DNA of 64,000 nt from NCBI GenBank assembly GCA_028583605.1, contig CM053325.1:44462987-44526986 (forward strand), read 5' to 3'. Shown here in pieces: positions 11,870 through 25,545 of the stretch. The notes under the pieces were generated by a model. The model made no database searches. It saw only the letters and a program-made list of their open reading frames with translations, and had not been told where the DNA came from. Made by a program: the position numbers and the translations under genes. This stretch comes from Dastarcus helophoroides. Taxonomy: Eukaryota; Arthropoda; Insecta; Coleoptera; Bothrideridae. The first letter of the stretch is position 1, and each line of letters begins with the position of its first letter.

Positions 11870-13310
11870 CTCGTTAACAGTTTAAGTTAAAAATTGGAAA
11901 AAATCAAAATTACAAAATTAACAATGTGATTTCTAAAAAGTCCACAACACTTTAGGGCAAAATTTCGAAATTAGACTCACGATTGTGCTAAAATAATAAC
12001 AAAAATATATATTAGTGGATACATGATGGAAAATGTTCAAAAATTTTTTCTAAATTTTAAGAAAAAAGGTTAACAGAAAAAAATGTGAAAAATTAAGTCT
12101 CAATAGAGCAAATAGAAAAAGAAGAAAAGAAATTGTTTAAGAAAAATTTAAAAAAAAGTGAATGCTTAAATAGTTTTTTTAAAAAAGAGTGAAATTTTTA
12201 AAATAATATCAATTCTTGAAAAAGAGAAAAAAAAACTAAAAACGGTTCAAAAAAAATTTTTTTTATGAATTTCGAGTTTTATTCAAAATTCTTATTTCTT
12301 TTCCGAAATTTTGATTTTTTCCTAAAATTTTGAGTTTACAAATTCTTATCATTTTTGAAACTAGCAATTTGGAAAAAAAATTGAAATTTAAGAAATATCT
12401 TCGAAAATTTTGCGACAAGTGGCCGACAAATGGGGATCAAATAAATTTCGGGAACAGTCAATGTTTTCAAAGAAAAAGTTAAATTTTCAAACATTTTAGA
12501 ATTGTTAAAATTGAAACTGAAAAATCAGAATTCTGAGAAAAAAGTTAAAATTTAGGAAAAAATAATAAATTTACTTGATACACAAAAAGACTCCAACATT
12601 TTCAGAATAACGTCAAAATTGAAATATAAATTGCATCTAAAGACTATTTTCGAAATTTGGAGAAGAATCTACATGTTGACATTAAAGACAAAATTTAAGA
12701 TGAACCTGTGAAAAACAAAAGTGCAGATTTATATGTTAAGTAAAAATTGAATATTTGTAGAAAAAGTCAAAAATTTAGATAAAATAAAATTGGTACTAAA
12801 AAATCGGAATCCGTAGAAAAAAGTCGAACTTTAGAAAAAAAAAACTAATAATTTACTTTATAATACATAAATTAAATGAAAAATCTAAATTTTTTGGGAA
12901 TAATATCGAAATTAAAATATAAATTGTATAACAAAAAACTCTTTTCAAAATTTTGAGTAAAATGTCTACATGTTAATATTAATATTAAAATTTTAGATAA
13001 ACATATATAAACCAAAAGCTCGAATTTTTATTTTGGGGAAAGATGGAAATGGCGATAAAAGCGCTAAATTTTTGAGAATGAGAAATGAATTAAAGTACAA
13101 AATACTTTGTGATTTTGTTCGTAACAATTCCTGTTTTACACTTTCCGCGTTTAGTATTTTTGTTATTTTAAGAAAAAATTGTTTGTAAAAAAAAATTAAA
13201 TTTAAAAATTACTCCAGAATCTTTGAAAGAAGGTCAAAATTTCAAATATAAAGTCAGAATTTGAAAAGAAAAGGCAAATTTAAAATTGCCTGAAGGATGT
13301 CAGAATTTAG
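11870..13310. repeat. A-biased low-complexity quasi-repeat tract
   Basis: About 1.4 kb is built from diverged words such as GAAAAAAGTCAAAATTTAGA recurring every 15-25 bp, strongly purine-rich on the plus strand. Similar tracts lie at 15180-16260 and 23440-24010. No gene is seen. Confidence 0.6.
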
Positions 13311-13911
13311 ACATGGAATTTACCAACGGCGTATCTAGGTTTTTCCAGGAGGGGCAAACTCGAACAATGATATTTGGGTGTGCAGGAAGCTGCAAGGTGA
13401 GCATCTAATGCATTACAAGTATAAATAATGTATTTGTCGAATTGTATAGGGTGAACAATGATCTTTACTTGTCCACTCTTGCCCCCCCGAAGGTTGTTTT
13501 AAAGAAAAAGCTTTTAAGCACTGAAAAAATCTATCGCACCACCCTGCATAGTTGAGTTTGAAATGAAAGAAAAGCTATTATGTGTTTATTAGCTAAAATG
13601 TACTTTACGAAAAATGATTTTTAACTAATATTTAAATAAAAAAATATTTGCGAAATATTCAACAAATAACAAATTTAAAAAGAGTGCTTTTATTTCCAGA
13701 AATTTCTTAGAAGTGACCACACGAAAAGGTGGAAATATCAATGCTATTTATTGAAGTGGGAACTTAGAGAACTATAGGGGATAAACGAATTGTTTTCCGT
13801 TACCCAAAAATGCCACTTTGAACTACTTGCCAGATAATCTAATCGAAAACATACAAGATTTTAACAAAATTGCAGTTTTTTTTGAATTACTGCATAATTT
13901 CGGTAATTCGA

Positions 13912-14175
13912 CATCCCGTTAATCCGGACCTCGCTAATTCGAATCTTCCTAATCCGAACATCGCTAGCTCGAATATCACTAATCCCACCCTCGCTAATCC
14001 GAACATCGCATATCCTAACCTCTCTTATCCGAACCTCGCTTATCTTAACCTCGCTTATCCGAAACTCGCTTATCCGAACCTCGTATATCCGGACCTCACT
14101 TCTCTGAACTTTGCTTATCCGAACCTCGCTTATCAGAACCTAGCCTTATCCGAACCTCGGTAATCCGCCACCCCG
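13912..14175. repeat. 15-bp minisatellite
   Basis: About 17 diverged copies of CCGAACCTCGCTTAT. Because the period is a multiple of three, one plus-strand frame (13870-14163) reads as NLAYP pentapeptides, superficially like a pentapeptide-repeat protein. There is no start context, domain or flanking coding sequence, and I treat the frame as a by-product of the repeat. Confidence 0.8.
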
Positions 14176-15175
14176 CTAAGCTGAAAAACAGCGCATTAAA
14201 AACATATTTTTTTTAAATATCTTGAAATTTGGTATATAAATATAAAATTTTGATACTGTGACCGGTTTGTTAATATGCAGTAACCCAAAATAGAGAAGAT
14301 TAAAAACTAAATTTTATACAAATATAAAATATATAAAAACTAGTAATAATAATTTTAATATACAAATTATGAAATTTTTATTTTTGATATTACAATTTAA
14401 AAATTAAAAAAACCCTCTTATACCACAGCTTTAAGTTTTCATTTCTGTCGGCAGTTTATTTTTTTTTCTTTTATTTCGATGCCAATTATGTGTTATATTC
14501 GATACTTTCGGGCAAGCGTTTTTAATGTATCGAGAGGACTGAGTGAGTTGGTTTTAGGCTTACGACATATTTGCAGAAAAAGTTGCCAAAAGTAATTTTT
14601 TAATTAATATTTTGATAGCTTATTACTCGATACATGTTAGGTTAGAGCAGCTGCGACATTTTCCCTTATAGGCATTACCTATGCAACTTTTAGAATACGA
14701 TATTGTTTCTTTTTAATTCCCTGGGTGTTATGGGATTTTCAGTAACACCCGACTAAAGTAGAGATTTTCTACTCCCAGGAGTTGTTACAAGAAGAAGTTG
14801 TCACAAATCTCCTAATTTTTGTTTATAATTCTAATATTTTTCGGTCTGACTTCGAATACAGGGGGTATACTTTATTATTTCAAAGTATCTAATTAATATG
14901 TTGCGAAACAGATGGAAGCATGGTTAGTAGAGAAATTAAATTTATTTACTAATCCATGCTTTGCGGTGGGGGAGCAAAATAAGTCAAAAATTCTCTACTA
15001 TCACTGCAAGTATTTTTCCAGATTTCTATTTTACATTACAGGATTTCTTTTTTAATTTCCAACTATCGCTAGAAGAATTTTTTCAACAGTATTTTTTAGG
15101 CAATAGGGAACATTTTAAGAAAATTCACTTTCTGTGTGCATCCCAAACTCTTTAAAAACAGTACAAAAACAGCAG
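14176..15175. other. AT-rich non-coding sequence
   Basis: It contains a diverged copy of the TTAATGTATCGAGA repeat (about 14440-14600). No gene recognised. Confidence 0.35.
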
Positions 15176-16345
15176 ATATAACCAAACAAAGTCGAACTGT
15201 CGAGAAAAAAGTCGAAATTTGGATAAATTTCAAGAAACATCTAAAAATAATGTGGAATTTCTAGAAAAAAGTTGAATTTTAATAAAGCCGATATTCCGCA
15301 AACAAAATTAAATTTTAAGAACCGAATTCAATTTTGAGAGCAAATTATACCATTCAAGAAAAACACAAATTGTGATAAAATAAGTTGCAGTTTTAATGAA
15401 CAAGCTTCCAAGAAAAAATTGTAAATCTGAAGCATGAAAGGTTGATTTTGGGATAAAATTAAAAATCTATTGAGGAATTCGAATCTTGAGAAATGACTGG
15501 AAAATTGTATTTAAAGCCAAAATTAACAAAAAGTCGAAACAAGAGAAAAAGCGAAATTTAGACAAAAGGTCGAAATTTCCAGAAAAAGTTGAAATTTGGA
15601 AAAAAGTTGAGTTGGAGCAAATAAAACAAAAAATCGAATTTTAATGAATGTAGTGAAGCCATCTTTGATTAAAACAACCAAATCTCGAGAAAAGAGGGAA
15701 ATTTAAGAAACACCTTGCAATTTTCAAATGTGGAATTTTAATACATACTACATTTTTGCAAAAAGCCGCCTTTTAGAAAGAATGGCAGTAATAAAAAATA
15801 ATTTAAATGAAAAAAACTTTTTAATTTAACAGGTTTTTTAAACGAACCAAAAATTATAAAATATTATGTACCTAACATTTAATAAGGCACATTCTGAGAA
15901 AATATGTTGAAATTTAAAAGCACTCGAGATCTTTCAGAAAAAAAATTAGAAGTTCGATTTTTGAGAATAGTAAAAATTTCAAGAAAAAGATCAACTTTGT
16001 CAAAAATTGTTAAAAAAAAATATATAATGTTAGGTAAATTATTACTTCTGAAATAAAATCAAATAATTTTATTATAACAAGTTTTATGTTGGAGAATATT
16101 TAAACCTTTTAAATAAATTAAAATCCTTGACAAATTTCTGAAAAAAATTTAGTATGACTGCAGCATTGATATTCATATACTATTTTTTTTTCAAAAATTT
16201 TTCAAAAATATTTATTTATCAAAAATATACAAATATTTTAAAATATGGGACTTCCAAAATGTTGCAAAAAACCACATAATTAATTATCATTTTAAACAAC
16301 AAGTGCCTAAAAACAAGTTGATATTTCGAGAAAAAGATCTCCTAT
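15176..16345. repeat. A-biased low-complexity quasi-repeat tract
   Basis: Same composition and wording as 11870-13310 (AGAAAAAGTCGAAATTT variants), with plus-strand purine bias. No gene. Confidence 0.6.
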
Positions 16346-18466
16346 TTAAATAATTATATTCGCTTGAATGCAAGAGGCAGAAGAAAAGGGGGCAGTTGCC
16401 TCACCCAATATTTTCTATATTTCTCAACAAGATCAAAGTTTTTCTAAAAATTAATGTTAAGGCTTGATTTTTGAAATTTTGGCTGAGTCTTATAAGTCTT
16501 GGTCGATTTTGATGTAGAAGCTAGTTTTCTTGGCCGAAACTGGATTAAACCGAAATGTTGGTTCATCTCTAATTATAATAGTGTAGCTATAATAATGTAT
16601 TCTTCATGGTAGACCCTTATTGACCGGCAATATTATGTTTTTTCAATTTATTTAACGAAAAAAAATATAAAAAAAATATAATAATGTAGACATAACTAAA
16701 GATGGACTTTGGTATCATTCTATTAATACAATTTAGACTTGTAAAAAGTCACGTTTTCCTTTACTAACTTTGCTTAGAGAATTAATTGGACTGCTTTATC
16801 TGTAAAAATATTTTATGGTAGATATAAAATAAATAAATATAATTTTATTACCCTACATGCCAATTAACCAGCGTTCATGCTCCTAACGTGTAATTCAACG
16901 ATGATGCACAAATCTAGAAAACCAGATACATCTATTCTCGTGGCTGCGGTGCGATAATTATCTAAGTTTTCTTTCTACAGTCGCCAACGTATGCAGGTTT
17001 AATTAATCACGGATTTTGACAGCTCGGTGGAGAGCTTCACATGCATCCGAGAATAACCCCTGACGGCCCCATCCAATTCCAATTATCTTTTTCTTTGTTG
17101 GCTATTAGGCACGCCACACTATGCAATCTTTGGAGAAAGGGTTGCGCTATTAGCTGCAACGCTTTGAGAGAAATGGGCAAAACCTCGGTAAAAGAGCGAA
17201 ATCTATTTGTCTTGGCAAACAGCTGAAGTCGATTATTTTGTGTTGATTCACCGGCAGTCACATCTAATTTCAAATAAAATACATACCTAACATCTGTGAA
17301 ATTCTTATGTGATTAATAAAATAAATTGTGACGTAAAGATTATAGACATTTAAAAATCCTGCAAATCAAAATACAATTTTGTCTGATAAAAGCATATATT
17401 TACAACAACAAAATGTAAGTTTGTGCTCACCATTGCATTTTCCATTAATCTAACTAACTTTTAGAACATTTTTATCAGATAATATTTAATAATTTTTGCT
17501 AACTTCTGCGATGGTAGACCCTTCCATGAGTCAAGACGCTAGGTAGTAGATCCAAGGTGGCATAACTACAATGAATACTACTAATAATGAACCCGCTTGC
17601 GCTGGGCAGAGCGCGTACTCTGAAAAAGTTTAGAGTACTCTAATGCACGGACTTATGGGTTAGAAAATTTATGACATTCAAACTCGGAATCTGATAAATG
17701 TTCAAACTCTTCGATTGGGCATTAGAGAATTATTAATTTCACTAAATCTGCAAGTAGAATATCATGGAGAAATGTTAAGAGTGTCAGTTCTTTGCTATTT
17801 AAATTTGAAAGTGGCCACCATTCCTAGGGCCCGGAATTATTACCATAAAATTAAGAACCTGTATTGTCGACTGCAGCCACATTGCAGTCATACTTCATTA
17901 TCGACTTATAAATTTGCATTGAAATTTAAATTTAATTTCAAATTGTCTTGAAATGTCCATTCAGTTGCATTGGGCCATTTTATTTAACCGTCAGAAAAAG
18001 GTTAAATGAAAATGACCAACATGAATGGAAATTTGAAAATAATTTCAAGTAAGAGATGTAAGAAAAAACTGTGCAAATTAAACAATAAATTAATACTTTT
18101 ATTAAATACGTACGTAATTTCATATTAAATTATTTGCAATAATTTTTAAGCATTTTTACTACTTCAATTGTTTCTAGATTTGTCTAGTAGCGAAATATTC
18201 TGAAATAGATATGCAGGATGGTGAAATAAATCGAGCAAAACAATCATTTTTTTCACAACATTTCTGTTGGAGATACTCGTAAAATATCGACATAAAATGT
18301 CCTTGTGATTCTGTCTAATCGGCAATTCTGGATATTCAATTCTGTAACCAATGATTTGCAAAGAGTGAATAGGTTTTGTCTATTTAAATTTGCAAATTAC
18401 TTATATGGAATAGCATCTCAAAATTATAAGTGATATACAATAGTTACACAACTACAACTTCTGAGA
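16346..18466. other. AT-rich sequence with one less AT-rich block
   Basis: The block 16930-17230 is clearly less AT-rich. It holds a possible 3' splice site (TTTCTTTCTACAG, ending near 16980) and frames open on both strands (17041-17226 plus, 17037-17273 minus). It could be an exon, an enhancer or a transposon remnant; no protein family is recognised. Nothing else is supported. Confidence 0.25.
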
Positions 18467-18468
18467 TA

Positions 18469-19313
18469 GGGGAAAGGTGAATAAAGTGGCCATAGCGGGT
18501 AAAGTGGCCTCTGCCGATTTTGAACCATGTTTAATTACCTATCGACGATATATCGAATTTTTTCTAATAGGTTTTATTTTTGTAGTGAACAAAGAAGCCG
18601 TTTGTAGTACCTGCTTTAAATGTGTTAAGTTAAAATGTGTATTTTTTACATGTTGATCTAAAATAAGTGTCATTTAGATTGTTTTTTTACGTACGATAAT
18701 TTCCGTTTTATTATTTACTAATAATTTTATGTTGAATAGTTGTACTTTGCACTATTTTTTCATGTAATTAATTCAAATTAAAACTTACTCGTGTGACATA
18801 AAGTGGATGTTATTCAAATTTTCGGTTATGTAGGTAAAGTGGCCACGCATGTGTCTTCAAAAGAATAAGAATAAGAGCTAGTGGATTACTCTCTGGAGAT
18901 GAAACTGAGATTGTTTGGAATTATTGGTATTGATTTAACTTCAACAAAGAAAAACGAGTTGCTTCAAAAAACTAGCTAAAAGATTTTAAATTTTAGGCAA
19001 CCTAATATGATTTTAGAAAAATTTGAAGCCATATTTGCTGCAAGGAGAACAACATCTAATGAAATTCATTGAATAAATTTTTTTTTCAATTAAAGCATAT
19101 TCTGCTAATCCTACTCGATTGGGTGGGTATAGTGGCCAATTTGTAGTGCACAATCATAAGAAATTATATCTACTACAGCTGCCAATATGTATTTTTCTTC
19201 AATCAGCATTTATTACACCGTGTTTTGCCATTAAAATATTTAATTTTAAATTATTTTTTGTCTTTCCAAAAAACCATTTTCCGTTAAGGTGATCACTTTA
19301 CCCACCCTTCACC
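18469..19313. mobile_element. 845-bp MITE with TA target duplication
   Basis: The left end GGGGAAAGGTGAATAAAGTG and the right end, as reverse complement GGTGAAGGGTGGGTAAAGTG, form terminal inverted repeats of about 23 bp. Both ends are flanked by TA (18467-18468, 19314-19315), the Tc1/mariner/pogo-type duplication. The word TAAAGTGGCC is repeated near the left end and variants recur internally. No transposase is encoded, so this is a non-autonomous element. Confidence 0.75.
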
Positions 19314-19315
19314 TA

Positions 19316-19915
19316 TATGTCAGTTACTAGATGAAATTTGTGTCGACATTTTGTGTCGAATAATTTAGCTCAGCTGTGTGATGAGTCTCAGATAGCTTCG
19401 CTCAGGATGGATTGCACTTGATATATTATGTCCGAGAAAAAAGTACGCAATAAGGTATCTAATCTAAACGAATCCTAAGAACAAACCCCAACTCTTTACT
19501 TCAAATGAAATGTTGTTGAATCTTCTCGTTGAATATCTAATCACCAAAAGCAAAAGTAAGAAAATAAATTAAAAAATTAAAATTTTGAAAAGTAGCTTTT
19601 GAGGTAAATGGGAACTAATTCCAACATCGAATGTCACGGATGAACCTGAATCTTGTAACTATGAGGACCTCTTATAAAATGCAATTGCTAAGGATTTGTC
19701 TTGAGAAGACCAATATGTGGCTGAAGGTCGCAATTTTTAAAATTGAGATTTTATAAAATTTACATTAAAATTATTCATACTGTGTTCAAGTTGTTTACAG
19801 GGTTTTGATCTACCAATGGTAGCTGCAGCTTGTAATTTATGTTGGGAAATGGGAACAAATTAAACGCTCGTAATTTTATTTCTAATGCATGCTACATTTT
19901 CCAATTAATTTATCC
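19316..19915. other. AT-rich non-coding sequence
   Basis: No gene or clear repeat recognised. Confidence 0.3.
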
Positions 19916-20130
19916 AAAAGAATGATAAACTAAATAATGGAAAAAAATAATAAAGGCTCGATAAATGTAATGCATGCTCAATATAGAACTTACGTGCTTA
20001 TTAAAGTAATAAATGTTCGATAAAAATAATAGGCGCTCAATAAATGTAATGAATGCTCTACATAAAATTTGGGTACCTGTTAAAATAATAATGTTAAGAT
20101 ATGAAATTCATACGATTCCAAAACTAATAA
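19916..20130. repeat. Degenerate 20-bp tandem repeat
   Basis: About eight diverged copies of AATAAAGGCTCGATAAATGT, one after the other. No coding potential. Confidence 0.55.
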
Positions 20131-20379
20131 AAAATCGACAAAAATAACATATTCTCGATAAACAAATTCAAATGTATTTTAAATTAATAAATATTTGTTA
20201 AAACGTTGTGGAGGCTTGATTACTTTAGGAATGCTTTGTAGCAAATTTTAATGTAGTATTTGTTAAACATCCATAGGAGCTACCGATAATATTGATAGTT
20301 ATAACTATAGGAAACTATCGATAGTTTGATACTATTGACAGTTCTTAATAAGTTACGTTGGAAATTTTATAAAATTGTT

Positions 20380-22200
20380 TACCTTTTGCGAAAAATTGTT
20401 AGAAAAAATATTTAATATTTTGCTTGAAATCGAAATTTTTAAGTTTTGAACAAAAAGTCCAATGCTTAATATTTTAATATAATACAATTTCAAGAAACTG
20501 AAATTAAATGTAATGCTTAAACTCAAAAATTTCAGACATTTTTTCTTTAATTTTACGTTTTTCTCTAAATTTTGGCCTTTTTTCCCAAAACTTTGTGTTA
20601 AAATTCAAACTAGTTTTACACCTTTCAAGTTTTTCCCAAAAACATAACTTCCAAATTCGAGGTTTAAGATTGATATTTTTACAGTCGAAAATTTAAGAAA
20701 TTTTTTATATATTTTAGGTTTATTGCTGAAATTTACAGTAAAAAAACCTAATTTTAAGTTTCATTTATTAAAAAATTCTCACAATTTTAATTTAAGTCTG
20801 AAATATTGGTATAAAGTTTTAAGTAAAATTTCAACTTTGGGTTTGAAATGTTCACTTTAAAACCAAAACTTCGACTTCAAACGCGAAGTTTTTTGTAATA
20901 TTTAGATTTTGTACTTTTTAGCTCCAGAAATTTAAGCAGAAAATTTTAAAATAATTTTAAACCTCTTACTTCAAAATCAATCTTTCAGCAACTATTTTTG
21001 TAGAAATTCTTTAATTTTCTGGATTTAACCTTTAAATTTCGTCTATAATAAATTTAATTTAATTTTAATTTTAAATTTAAAGGTAAAAAATCAATTTAAA
21101 ACTGCTTCGAATTTCTCGATTTTTTTTAAATTCCTAAACATATTTTCAGCTATTTTCCGATTTCAAAGTTTCTAAAAAATAGTCGAAAAATATTTGAAAA
21201 AAATAATTCGTAGAATCCCGTACATTTTTATATTTTCTAAAAATTTTGATTTTTAAAATTGAAGCCTTTTTAAAAGTTAAAATTAAAAAAATAAAATTAA
21301 AATGTAAACCTAACGTTTTAAATGATTAAAATTTAAAAAAAAAAGTGAAAAATTAAGCCAGAGTTTTAAGACAAAATTAGGCATATTTGTTAGATTTATT
21401 TCCAATTTTGCCTTAAAGTTTTAAAATTGTTTTTAGCAATTTTAGTATTTTGATTCCTTTATTCATTTTGACTTGAGCATCGAAATTTTTAATAATAAAT
21501 TAAACATTCTGAGCTTCTTGAAATATAGGATTTAAGGCGCAAAATTCTCTTAGTTCAAAATTTTGAGTTACCAATAATAATTCTGAATTTTATCTTAAAA
21601 TGTTGAATCTATTTTTTTAAATTTTAACTCGACTCTGAACGTTTTAAGTTGAATCTCAGCATTTCGTTTTAAAGTAAAAATTAAATAATAAAATAGAAAT
21701 TTTTATTTAAACTTTATTCATAAAAAGATCGAAATATCCCGTAAAATAGCGTAAGAAAATTTAGAAAACATATGGAATTTGTCTAAATTATTTACTTTTT
21801 TAAAACTTAAAATTTTAAGATTTTTTTTAAAATTTTAAATCTAAAATTGTATATTTGAATGTAATCTAAAAATTTTAAAATTAAAAATTCAATTTGAAAT
21901 TAAAAAAAATAGTAATTCCAACTTGAAATTTTGAATGAGTCAACGTTTTAAAATAATTTCAAATTTCTAAGAATGTAGTGTAAAAATGAGTTTTTTATAA
22001 TGTTACAATTTTTTTTTTCAATATTTTCAATCTTTTCTAAACTTTTTTGTTAATTCAAGAATTTAAATTTAATCTGAAACTCAAGATTTCTACCTTTTTT
22101 CTGAAAATATCAATTTTAATTTCAAAAGTTTATCTTTAAAGTTGAAATTAAATAAAAACTCCAATTTTAAACCTGACAGTGTCAAAAAGAAATTTGAAAA
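20380..22200. repeat. T-biased low-complexity tract
   Basis: 1.8 kb of TTTTAAAATTT/ TTTCAAAGTTT-like words with almost no GC, essentially the opposite-strand version of the A-biased tracts elsewhere. No gene. Confidence 0.55.
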
Positions 22201-23040
22201 AAAAAGAGGAAACGCAACAAAACCCTTCCGAAGTGCTTCCCGATTTGTAAAATGCACGATACGCTACTGAAGCGACTCCACAAAAAATGGATTTCCTAAA
22301 AAATGATGTATTCATATTTATAAACAAACTTTTTATTCGTTTATTAGATCAGACGTCCAAACATATATTTTTTATCTTCCAGTAGAAATATAATGAATCG
22401 ATCAATGAGAAAATGTTTTGCATGTTACTCGTACGATAGTTACTAATGTTGGAAACATTCGTATCGCTTCGCCGTGTATCGCGAAATGGAGCAGCTGTCT
22501 TCCTCGCGGGGAAGATCGTTGGAGCCTAGATGGCAACGGCAGGTCAAATTAGAGGGTTCATTTTATTGCATAAAATTGTCAGCTAGAACTATGACTACTA
22601 TCAATATTATTATAAAAATCTATCGATGACAGAAACTAACGATGTACACTATCTAATGTTTCCTAAAATATGAAATATTCTGTTTAGCTAAATTTAAAAA
22701 GCCATACGTTGTCGTGAGCAGAATTGAAAAAGCTTTAATATGAAGGGTCATTCAACACTGATTTCAAATCTAAGGTTATTTTATCTCCCGCCTGATGGGT
22801 GGCTTCCAAGACACCAGAACTTTTGCCATTATGTGTCTCCTGGAAAAATATTATTATTATTTTTGAAGATTAATTCTCATGAAATACAAAACGCTAGTTA
22901 CCTAAAGCCTACACTGTTGATTAAGGTTCATCGTTTCATTTGGATGCATACACTTTAATTGCTATGATAACGAAGGCTTCCACGGCCAGAGTCAGTACAG
23001 GATGTACTTCTTCCGGGATCGTGTCAAAGAACTACTAAAA
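22201..23040. other. Non-coding sequence with a small GC-richer patch
   Basis: 22440-22560 is noticeably GC-richer (CGTATCGCTTCGCCGTG, CTCGCGGGGAAGATCG) but I recognise neither an RNA nor a protein in it. The 22970-23040 region leads into the hammerhead-like motif and probably belongs to the same repeat. Confidence 0.25.
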
Positions 23041-23041
23041 G

Positions 23042-23086
23042 TGTTCTACGTTTCGCCCACCATCGTAGGGGGCTTCTTCAGGAACA
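23042..23086 (-). ncRNA. Hammerhead-ribozyme-like motif (one extra nucleotide)
   Basis: Read on the minus strand: TGTTC, core CTGAAGA, one extra A, stem II GCCC/GGGC, GAAA, stem III ACGT, H17 = A, then GAACA closing stem I (5 bp). The catalytic-core letters match CUGANGA...GAAA. The extra A between core and stem II is non-canonical and may weaken or abolish cleavage. A related but more decayed motif is at 60846-60888. Confidence 0.5.
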
Positions 23087-23165
23087 AAGAAAAGAAAGAA
23101 TAAAGCAAAAGGAGGGAATGTGCAAAAACTGAAAGAATGAAAAGGCTAATTTCAAAACATCAGAG

Positions 23166-23291
23166 CACGGTAACTCAGTATGTCCACCATACCAGAGGCG
23201 AAACTTTTTTGAATTGAATATTGCTACAAAGGATAAGAAAGTTTAGACAGAAGAACACGCTAACTCAGAATGTCCACCATACCAGAGGCGA
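23166..23291 (+). repeat. Two direct copies of a 36-bp segment
   Basis: ACTCAGTATGTCCACCATAC plus CAGAGGCGAA at about 23166-23202 recurs at 23256-23291 with few changes, 90 bp apart. Probably internal repeats of a transposable element. Confidence 0.6.
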
Positions 23292-23439
23292 AGGTGCAAA
23301 TCCAAAAATTACTAAAAATTTTTAAATAGAATGACGTCACTGGGTAGAATTTCATTTTGATATCTTTTCAGTCTTGGGAGCTATTCTCCGTCCACACACT
23401 AATGGAGGACTCTGTAGAATCGAAATGTTTAAAAAGGTT

Positions 23440-24010
23440 AAAATTCTTAGTAAATTTGAAAATTAAAAAAAAGTCCTAATTTTGGAGTATCTAAATTTTC
23501 GTAACAATTAACATTAAGAAAAATCCAAATTTTAAAAGAAACTGAAAATTTGAAAAAATTCGTATACCTAATTGTAAGTTTTAAAAAGGTTAAAATATTG
23601 AAAAATAGTCAAAAATTTCAAAAAAGTAAAATTAAAATAAAATTCAGAAATTTTTCAGAAAATTCAAAAACATAAAAAACGACTATTCCCTTAAAAGAGG
23701 TCAAAATTTTTAAAAAGTTAAACTTTTGAAAAGCAATGAAATTTTGAAAAAAATTAGACAATTTTAAAAAAGTCCAAATTTTCAAAAAGAATAAAATCGT
23801 AAAAAATGTTAACCTTTCAAAAACTCCATATTTAAAAGAAAAAATAGAGTTATCCCAAAAGTTGCAACTTTTGAAGACAAGTTAAAAAAAAATGCTGAAG
23901 CGGAAATGTTTTAATAATATTAAAATTTTAAGTCAAAAATCTAAAAAAAGTGAAAATTTTGAAATGACTTAAAAATTTATTTAAAAAAGTAGAAATTTTG
24001 ATAATAGCAA
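23440..24010. repeat. A-biased low-complexity quasi-repeat tract
   Basis: GTCAAAATTTTTAAAAAG-like words repeat throughout; same class as 11870-13310. Confidence 0.55.
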
Positions 24011-24604
24011 AGTTTTGAAAAAAAAAGAGAAATCCAACCCTTTAAACGATTTTATATTTTCAAAAAGTAAATATGTGTCCGAATATACGTTGGGCCCCCG
24101 TTCCCTTCTGATTTCTTTACGCTCCCCTAGACGGACGTGTCGCCTAGTTGGGAAATCTTGTTTTAGCCTACTGTCTTTGGGGATGAAAACACCCATTTCA
24201 AAAAATAAGCAGCTAAAATTTCTTTTTTTCCGATTACAATTTGCCGTCAAAGATTTATCAACCATCTTACAATTATAATGGAGGCTTTCTAAGCTTCTTT
24301 ATTACTTTTCCATGGGACATACAATTTATTGACGATGACGTTTTTAAGTATTCTATGTAATTTATTAATACCTAAGCAATGATGTTTTATCTTTTTTTTT
24401 GTTTGTTTTTTAATATTGAGAGTATATTTATTTAAAAAGTTTTTACATCTTAAAAATGTGTAAGTGAAGTCCTGAACCAAAGCAACATTGCATAATGAGT
24501 TAAAATTTTATGATGTTCGTATCAGGGAGAATTTTGGCACGTTTTGTGCCAAAAAAACCGTATCCACATCCAAAGGAGAGTCCTCTCAACAGAGGTGCAC
24601 CTAC

Positions 24605-25545
24605 ATGGAATTTTTTATTATACAAGGTAATTTCAAATGTAGTACCATAAATTTAGGATCCTATTTTAGAACCCAACATAAGATGAAAAGTTTTTATAAA
24701 TATGTGTCGTAAAATGCTTCGTTTCCGAGTTGCAGGGTGTGGAAAGTTAGTTCCTAATTATAGTTTTTAATTAATAGTTGCGAAACGTGTACATATAATT
24801 TAATTAAATTTGGTCGAACTCCATACCCTTTTGTGCCGTTTCCAAAAATATACGAATTAATTAACCCAACTTAACCAGTTGCGGGTATATCGAAGGAGGC
24901 GATGCTTAAAACGTGCCTTATTTATTTTGTGTGCACTTTTGTAGCAATTTGGTAACAAAAATATAAACTACAAACATCTTTACATAAAAAAGGTACTTTT
25001 TACGAAATAATTTTTTTATTGAAATATTAGTTAAAAATAATTTTTTTGGTAAAGTAGATTTCAGTCAATAAACATGTCATAGCTTTTCTTTTATTTTAAA
25101 GCCAACTTTGTGTTACATCTGAGATTTTTGGGGGAGTGTTTTTAATGCATCGAGATATAAAAATGCATTTTATTCAAAAATCGCAAAATCGCTGACAATA
25201 TTGAGTTTCAGTTAGAGTACGTGAAAAATTTTGTGGTCTATGTTTTTGTTACGAAATTGCGACAAAAGTGCACACAAAATAAATAAGGTACATTTTAAGC
25301 ACTGCTCCCCTTTATATATCTGGTTAAGTTCTGTTAATTAATTCCTAGATTTTTTAAAAGTACACGAATTAGTTAAGAACTATAATCAGGAACTAACCTT
25401 TCACACCCTCTAACTCGGAAACGAAGCATTTTATGACACATGTTTATATAAACTTTTCGTCTTATTTTGGGCTTTTAAATACGATCCCAAATTTATGGTA
25501 GTACTTTTGAATCACTTTGTATAATTCCGCAAAACTCTCCATTTA
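24605..25545. mobile_element. Fold-back (long inverted repeat) element
   Basis: The left arm (about 24605-24990) and right arm (about 25235-25545) are inverted copies. Shared landmarks are TACCATAAATTT.GGATC, AAAATGCTTCGTTTCCGAGT, TTATTTATTTTGTGTGCAC and GGTAACAAAAA. The loop carries the TTAATGCATCGAGATATA repeat. There is no coding capacity. Confidence 0.7.
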
